This document shows, in pieces, positions 6,695 to 10,563 of a stretch of 10,563 bases of DNA. The translations under genes and the position numbers were made by a program. How positions within the stretch are numbered: position 1 is the first letter of the stretch; each line of letters begins with the position of its first letter. The notes below the pieces were generated by a model that did no database searches, was not told the origin of the DNA, and saw only the letters and a list, made by a program, of their open reading frames with translations. Source of the DNA: Alphaproteobacteria bacterium (GTDB lineage Bacteria; Pseudomonadota; Alphaproteobacteria; Rhizobiales; Rhizobiaceae). Location of the stretch: NCBI GenBank assembly GCA_017308345.1, contig JAFKFE010000518.1, positions 1 to 10,563 of the forward strand, in the 5' to 3' direction.

Positions 6695-7879
6695 ATGCGC
6701 ATTTCCTGCGTTCATCAGGGTTACGAGCTCTATGGCTCTGACCGCAGCTTCGCGGAGAGCGTGGCGGCGCTACGCGCCGCGTTTCCGTCCGCCGAGATCG
6801 AGGTGGTACTGCCGCGCAAGGGGCCGATCGTCGATATCCTGAAGCCGCATGCCAGCCGCATCGTGTTCGAACCGCTCTGGGTGCTCAGGCGCCAGGCGAT
6901 GCTCAGGCTAGCCACGATCGAGATGGCGCGGCTGCCGGCGGCGCTCTGGCGGGCCTGGCGGCGCATGCGGGCAAGCGACCTGACCTATATCAACACATCG
7001 ATCATCGCTGACTATGCGCTGGCCGCGAGGCTGCTGCCGCGCAAGGCGCTGCTGCACATCCATGAGATCCCCGAGGGCATATTGCGCAAGGTGCTTGTCG
7101 CGCTGATGCGCTGGAGCCGCGCCGACCTGATCTTCAACTCGCGCGCCACGCGCGCCACCTTCGGCGATCCGCCGGCCGTCGATGCCAGGGGGCGGCGCAC
7201 GCATGTCGTCTACAACGGCGTCGCCGGGCCCGCGGCCGCCCTGCCGATGACCTATGACGGCAGCCGCCCGCTCAAGGTCCTGCTGCTTGGCCGCGTCAAC
7301 CGCATCAAGGGGCAAGAGGTGCTGCTCGAGGCGGTCGCCTCGCTGGAACCCGCCTTGCGCGATCGTGTCGAGGTCCGCCTCGTCGGCGGCGCCTTCGAAA
7401 GCGTCGAGCGCGAGCAGGCATTGGCCGAGCTGGTCGGGCGCATGGGGCTGACCGGGCATGTCCAGGTGCTGTCTTTCGTCTCCAACCCGGCCGACCACTA
7501 TCGCTGGGCCGACATCGTCGCGGTGCCGTCGCGGCGCCCGGAGTCGCTCGGTCGCGTCGCCATCGAGGCGATGAGCTGGGGCAGGCCGCCGCTTGTGTCG
7601 GCGATCGGCGGGCTGGTGGAAGTGGTGGTCGATGGCGAGACCGGCTGGCATGTGCCGCCCGGCGACGCGGCCGCCCTTGCCGGCAAGCTGCGCGAGATCA
7701 TCCTGCGGCCGGACCTGTGGCGCGGTTTCGCCGCCGCCGGCCGGGCGCGCTACGAGGCTGTCTTCAGCGAGCAGATCGCCGCCGCGGCGATCGTGGCGAT
7801 CGTGGCCGACAAGCTGAAGGCGTCGACGGCCAGGCAGGGGCGGGCGCGTGTCGCCCGCGAGGCGGAGACGAGCCCTTGA
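6695..7879 (+). CDS. Family 4 glycosyltransferase
   Basis: A 394-residue cytoplasmic or membrane-associated retaining glycosyltransferase with the GT-B fold. The N-terminal acceptor lobe starts MRISCVHQGYELYGSDRSF, with a glycine/serine turn typical of GT4 enzymes. HIHEIPEG (121-128) and FNSRAT (147-152) lie in the first lobe. The linker motif VVYNGV (181-186) leads into the donor lobe, with LLLGRVNRIKGQ (196-207). The E-x7-E signature is Glu283 to Glu291 in PESLGRVAIEAMSWG, followed by GWHVPPGD (327-334). I chose ATG 6695 because family members start just before this beta-strand; the open frame extends to 6569, but those 42 residues are Arg/Pro-rich and not family-like. The ribosome site is weak: AGGG at 6678-6681 is 13 nt away. 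The stop overlaps the flippase start. Sugar specificity is unknown. Confidence 0.92.
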   Translation: MRISCVHQGYELYGSDRSFAESVAALRAAFPSAEIEVVLPRKGPIVDILKPHASRIVFEPLWVLRRQAMLRLATIEMARLPAALWRAWRRMRASDLTYINTSIIADYALAARLLPRKALLHIHEIPEGILRKVLVALMRWSRADLIFNSRATRATFGDPPAVDARGRRTHVVYNGVAGPAAALPMTYDGSRPLKVLLLGRVNRIKGQEVLLEAVASLEPALRDRVEVRLVGGAFESVEREQALAELVGRMGLTGHVQVLSFVSNPADHYRWADIVAVPSRRPESLGRVAIEAMSWGRPPLVSAIGGLVEVVVDGETGWHVPPGDAAALAGKLREIILRPDLWRGFAAAGRARYEAVFSEQIAAAAIVAIVADKLKASTARQGRARVAREAETSP

Positions 7880-9183
7880 ACTTCGCGTTCCCGGCCCATC
7901 TGGTGCGGCGCCTCATGCTGATGATCGGCGGCGAGGCGATGCAGAGCGGCTTCCATTTCGCCCTCAACCTCGCGCTGCTGCATCTTCTGTCGGCGCAAGG
8001 CTACGGCCTGTTCGCGCTCGCCATGGTGATGGGCGGCGTCGGCCTGTCCTACATCCGCTCGCTCACCGCCGTGCCCGCCACCATTTGGATGAGCAAGAGC
8101 ACCAACAGCGCCGGCGTCGATGCCCATGACGTGACCTTCGGCTCGGCGGCGCTGGTGGTTGCGCTGCTGCTGGGGCTTGGCACCGGGCTGCTGATGCGCC
8201 TCCTGGGCGATCCGAGCGGTATCGGCGCCGCCTGCTTCGTCGGCGCCTGGTCGCTGCGCAGCCACATGCGCACGGCCTTCTTCGCTCGCCGCATGCAGCT
8301 CGTCGTCTCCATCAGCGACGCGGTGTTCACCTTCGTGGGCATGGTGCTTGCGGCAGTGACGATCTGGCTCTTCGCCGATGCGCTCCAGGCCACTTTCTAC
8401 GCGCTTGCCGCCGCCAATCTGATCGGCATCGTCGTTCTGGTGAGGCTGGCGCGCCGTAAGCTGCGCATCTCCTTCCGCGCGCCGACCTGGCGGCGTTATG
8501 CCAGGCTCTGGCCGCAGCTTTGCTGGTCGGGCTTCAGCGCCACCACCACCAACATCCAGGGGCAATGCCTCGCGCTGCTGGTCGCCGGCATCGCCGGGCC
8601 GGCCGCCTACGCGCCGCTGGCGGCGGTGCTGGTGCTGTTCGCGCCGCTGCGCATTATCAGCCTTGCCTTCAGCAACATGACCCAGCCCGAGCTTGCCAAG
8701 CTGATGCACAGGAACGAGACGGCCCGCGTCTGGACACAGGCCAGGATCTGGGCGCTGGTCATGGGGCTCGGCAGCCTGGCCTATGGCTGCGGCGTCCTGT
8801 TCATCCTGCCGATGATCAAATCCCAGGCCCTGCAGGGCGTCTCGACGGGCGTCATCGGGCTTCTGGCCATCGCCAATTACGTGCCGATCATGCTCTATGT
8901 CATGCCGCGTGTCGTGCTCGAGATCATGAGCGACTTCCGCATCGTGGCCTTGATCACCATGGGCGGCGCGATCGTCGGGCTGGCGCTGATCGCGGTCATC
9001 CTGGCCATCGCGCCGCCGACCTGGGCGCTGGCCGGCTCGGCGGTGTCCGAGACCTTCGTGCTCGCGCTCTCCTGGTATTTCGCGCGCCACCGCATGTGGA
9101 ACATCGAGCACCCGAACGACAAGCGTGACAGCTGGTTCGGCTCATGGCGCCGCGCGGCCGCGCTTGCAACGCACAGGCGATAG
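7876..9183 (+). CDS. Wzx-type oligosaccharide flippase (MOP/polysaccharide transporter family)
   Basis: A 435-residue membrane protein with about 12 predicted spans, including segments near residues 12-36, 44-64, 98-117, 148-167, 175-190, 240-258, 327-343 and 378-395. The opening LLHLLSAQGYGLFALAMVMG (34-53) matches the usual start of polysaccharide-transporter flippases, where a Gly/Tyr-Gly turn separates TM1 and TM2. It should move the undecaprenyl-linked repeat unit from the cytoplasmic to the periplasmic face. The start is TTG 7876: it overlaps the GT4 stop as TTGA and has GGAGA at 7864-7868 with a 7-nt spacer. The open frame extends upstream only as antisense-like Arg/Gly-rich sequence inside the GT4 gene. 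The C-terminus ends in a short basic tail. Length and topology are normal for the family. Confidence 0.9.
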   Translation: MNFAFPAHLVRRLMLMIGGEAMQSGFHFALNLALLHLLSAQGYGLFALAMVMGGVGLSYIRSLTAVPATIWMSKSTNSAGVDAHDVTFGSAALVVALLLGLGTGLLMRLLGDPSGIGAACFVGAWSLRSHMRTAFFARRMQLVVSISDAVFTFVGMVLAAVTIWLFADALQATFYALAAANLIGIVVLVRLARRKLRISFRAPTWRRYARLWPQLCWSGFSATTTNIQGQCLALLVAGIAGPAAYAPLAAVLVLFAPLRIISLAFSNMTQPELAKLMHRNETARVWTQARIWALVMGLGSLAYGCGVLFILPMIKSQALQGVSTGVIGLLAIANYVPIMLYVMPRVVLEIMSDFRIVALITMGGAIVGLALIAVILAIAPPTWALAGSAVSETFVLALSWYFARHRMWNIEHPNDKRDSWFGSWRRAAALATHRR

Positions 9184-9191
9184 GAGAAATC

Positions 9192-10406
9192 GTGACGAGC
9201 GAGGCGATGCCGATACCCGCTGTGGCCGACCTGGCCGAAATGCACGCCGCCGGCGCTGCCAGCGGCGCATATGTGGCGCGCCTGCACACCAGCCTCGCGG
9301 CGGTCAAACCGCTCTGGCAACGCCTGGAGACGGAAGGCGTATGCACCGGCCACCAGCATTTCGCCTGGGCCGAGGGGATCGTCGAAAAGCTCATGCCGCC
9401 GAAAGCCGAACTCGCCATCGTCGAGGTGAGGGACGCCGCGACGGGCGAGGCGGTGATGCTTCTGCCGCTGCTGCGGCGTCGCGCGTTCGGCCATTGGGTG
9501 ATCGAGTGGCTGAGCTGCGGCGTGTGCGACTATTCGGCACCCTTGCTCGCCGACGCGGCGCCCTGGACCACGCAATCCGCCGAGGCCGCGTGGGCGGCGG
9601 CGCTTTCCGTGCTGCCGCCGGCGGACCGCATCCACATCACCGGTATCCCGAAGGAGATCGGCGGCGTCGCCAATCCGCTCGCGATGCTTTCGCAGGCGCG
9701 CGATTCCATCCACTCCCATTACGGCATTGCCATGGACGGCGACGCCGAAACCGTCGTCAAGCGCATCTGCCGCCCGTCCTTCGTCAAGGCGCTCAACAAG
9801 GACCTGCGCCGGCTCGACCGCAATGGCGGCCTGGCGCTGGTGGAAGCCGACACGCCGGCCTTGGTGGACTCCATCTTCGGCCGGCTGGTCGAGATGCGGC
9901 TCAGCCGTGTTCGCGAGCTGGGCCGGTTCGACCTCCTGGCGCAGCAGCCGGTCGCCGATTTCTACCGCGATGCCGCGCATCGCGGCCTGAAAGACGGTTC
10001 GGTACGGATATTCGGCCTGCGCTCCGGCGGCATCATGGTCGCGGTGCAGTATCTGGCGGTCCATCTGGGCACCCTGCACGCGCTTCTGATCGCGATCGAC
10101 CAGGGCGCGGTGCCCAACGTCTCGCCGGGACTTTGCATCATGGGCGAGCTGATCAAATGGGGACGGGGCGCCGGCTTCGACTATTTCGACCTGTCGGTCG
10201 GCAACCAGAGCTACAAGGAGCATATGGGCGCGGTGAAGTCGGTCCTGTCCGAGCTATGCCACGGCATCACGCTGAAGGGCCTGGCCGCGAGCGGCGTCAT
10301 CAAATACCGCGGCCAGGGGGTGGCTTTCGTGCGCGACAACCCGCACCTGTTCAAGCTCGCGCAGGAATTCATGCAGCGCTGGCGCCGGCTGCGCGCGGGG
10401 CGGTGA
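9192..10406 (+). CDS. CelD/BcsL-like acyltransferase with a GNAT fold (Acetyltransf_6 type)
   Basis: A 404-residue soluble protein resembling the CelD/BcsL acyltransferase family often coded in cellulose and exopolysaccharide loci. The N-terminal half has GHQHFAWAE (53-61) followed by IVEVRDA and LLPLLRRR, the usual first GNAT lobe. The second lobe (about 188-350) contains the basic helix FVKALNKDLRRL (187-198), MVAVQYLAV (262-270) and the signature FDYFDLSVGNQSYKEHMG (319-336), in which the YK-E segment is characteristic. The expected job is acyl transfer, perhaps acetylation of an amino sugar or hydroxyl on the repeat unit; some relatives act instead as aminoacyl or peptidyl transferases. 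The start is GTG 9192, preceded by GGAG (9183-9186) with a 5-nt spacer, the best ribosome site in the window. The stop overlaps the next start. Confidence 0.85.
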   Translation: MTSEAMPIPAVADLAEMHAAGAASGAYVARLHTSLAAVKPLWQRLETEGVCTGHQHFAWAEGIVEKLMPPKAELAIVEVRDAATGEAVMLLPLLRRRAFGHWVIEWLSCGVCDYSAPLLADAAPWTTQSAEAAWAAALSVLPPADRIHITGIPKEIGGVANPLAMLSQARDSIHSHYGIAMDGDAETVVKRICRPSFVKALNKDLRRLDRNGGLALVEADTPALVDSIFGRLVEMRLSRVRELGRFDLLAQQPVADFYRDAAHRGLKDGSVRIFGLRSGGIMVAVQYLAVHLGTLHALLIAIDQGAVPNVSPGLCIMGELIKWGRGAGFDYFDLSVGNQSYKEHMGAVKSVLSELCHGITLKGLAASGVIKYRGQGVAFVRDNPHLFKLAQEFMQRWRRLRAGR

Positions 10407-10563
10407 GCGGGCGGCTCGCGTCCGCCAAATTGACTCACATTGCGCTCTCCGTCATGCTTATGGCAGCCGCATCTTTAGCGGCGGCGTGTTCGAGTGAGGC
10501 CATGGCCAGTCCCGTCGCCAGAGAAAATTCGCGCCGCGCCGCGGTGAAGACCGCGCTCGAGCG
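10403..10563 (+). CDS. 5' end of a small exported protein or lipoprotein (partial)
   Basis: An open frame starts at GTG 10403, overlapping the acyltransferase stop as GTGA, and continues past the window edge. Its 53 complete codons encode a basic N-terminus, a hydrophobic core (about residues 13-28, with LSVMLMAAASLAAA) and then Cys29. LAAAC is an acceptable but imperfect lipobox, which would make it a lipoprotein. Alternatively, signal peptidase I could cut after AMA (33-35). Beyond this the chain becomes polar (SPVARENSRRAAVK). The true start may be TTG 10430 or ATG 10454, both in frame, which would shorten the n-region to a more usual size; none has a strong ribosome site. Too little is present for a family call. 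Its coupling to the operon suggests a periplasmic role in polysaccharide export or modification. Confidence 0.6.
   Translation, partial: MSGRLASAKLTHIALSVMLMAAASLAAACSSEAMASPVARENSRRAAVKTALE

Noticed and set aside
7786..7803. 9-bp tandem repeat GGCGATCGT in the GT4 gene
   Set aside because: Only two copies, in frame, encoding Ala-Ile-Val twice in a helical stretch; nothing suggests a function beyond coding.
7750..10223. Two large minus-strand open frames (453 and 442 codons) opposite the flippase and acyltransferase
   Set aside because: Compositionally biased antisense frames overlapping two well-supported genes.
1..10563. Search for tRNA, rRNA, CRISPR arrays, transposases, integrases and attachment sites
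   Set aside because: No cloverleaf, regularly spaced repeat, transposase or integrase motif, or terminal inverted repeat was seen by eye; the window reads as a contiguous biosynthetic locus.

Overview
The window is a GC-rich (roughly two-thirds G+C) stretch of an alphaproteobacterial chromosome or large replicon. Protein style and gene content point to the Hyphomicrobiales, most likely a Mesorhizobium-like genus; this is inferred from family resemblance, not from a marker gene. It is almost entirely one cell-surface or extracellular polysaccharide locus. I see no tRNA, rRNA, CRISPR array, insertion sequence or phage gene.

Layout: (a) 1-153, the 5' end of a minus-strand gene leaving the window, then a divergent intergenic region (154-361) with an AT-rich island and short inverted repeats. 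(b) 362-3869, two plus-strand genes: a Wzz/GumC/ExoP-type co-polymerase whose cytoplasmic kinase-like domain looks dead, and a VpsF-like multi-pass membrane protein, a candidate polymerase. (c) 5151-3874 and 6476-5148, two minus-strand genes meeting the first pair tail to tail with 4 nt between stop codons: a DUF1972-type glycosyltransferase followed, through an ATGA overlap, by a Tat-exported GH5 glycoside hydrolase. (d) 6477-6694, a second divergent intergenic region with a small palindrome and two stable-looking stem-loops. (e) 6695-10563, a tightly packed plus-strand operon: GT4 glycosyltransferase, Wzx-like flippase (TTGA overlap), CelD/BcsL-like acyltransferase (own strong ribosome binding site), and the start of a small exported protein or lipoprotein (GTGA overlap).

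The likely division of labour is a Wzx/Wzy-type pathway. The two glycosyltransferases extend a lipid-linked repeat unit on the cytoplasmic face, the acyltransferase may decorate it, the flippase moves it across the inner membrane, the VpsF-like protein polymerises it, the GumC-like protein sets chain length and links to export, and the periplasmic GH5 enzyme trims or clears polymer. The initiating sugar-phosphate transferase and the outer-membrane exporter (Wza/GumB type) are not in the window.

Points worth attention: the degenerate kinase domain, a 15-bp tandem duplication that copies the stop/start junction of the minus-strand pair, the structured leader before the glycosyltransferase operon, and repeated use of TTG or GTG starts.
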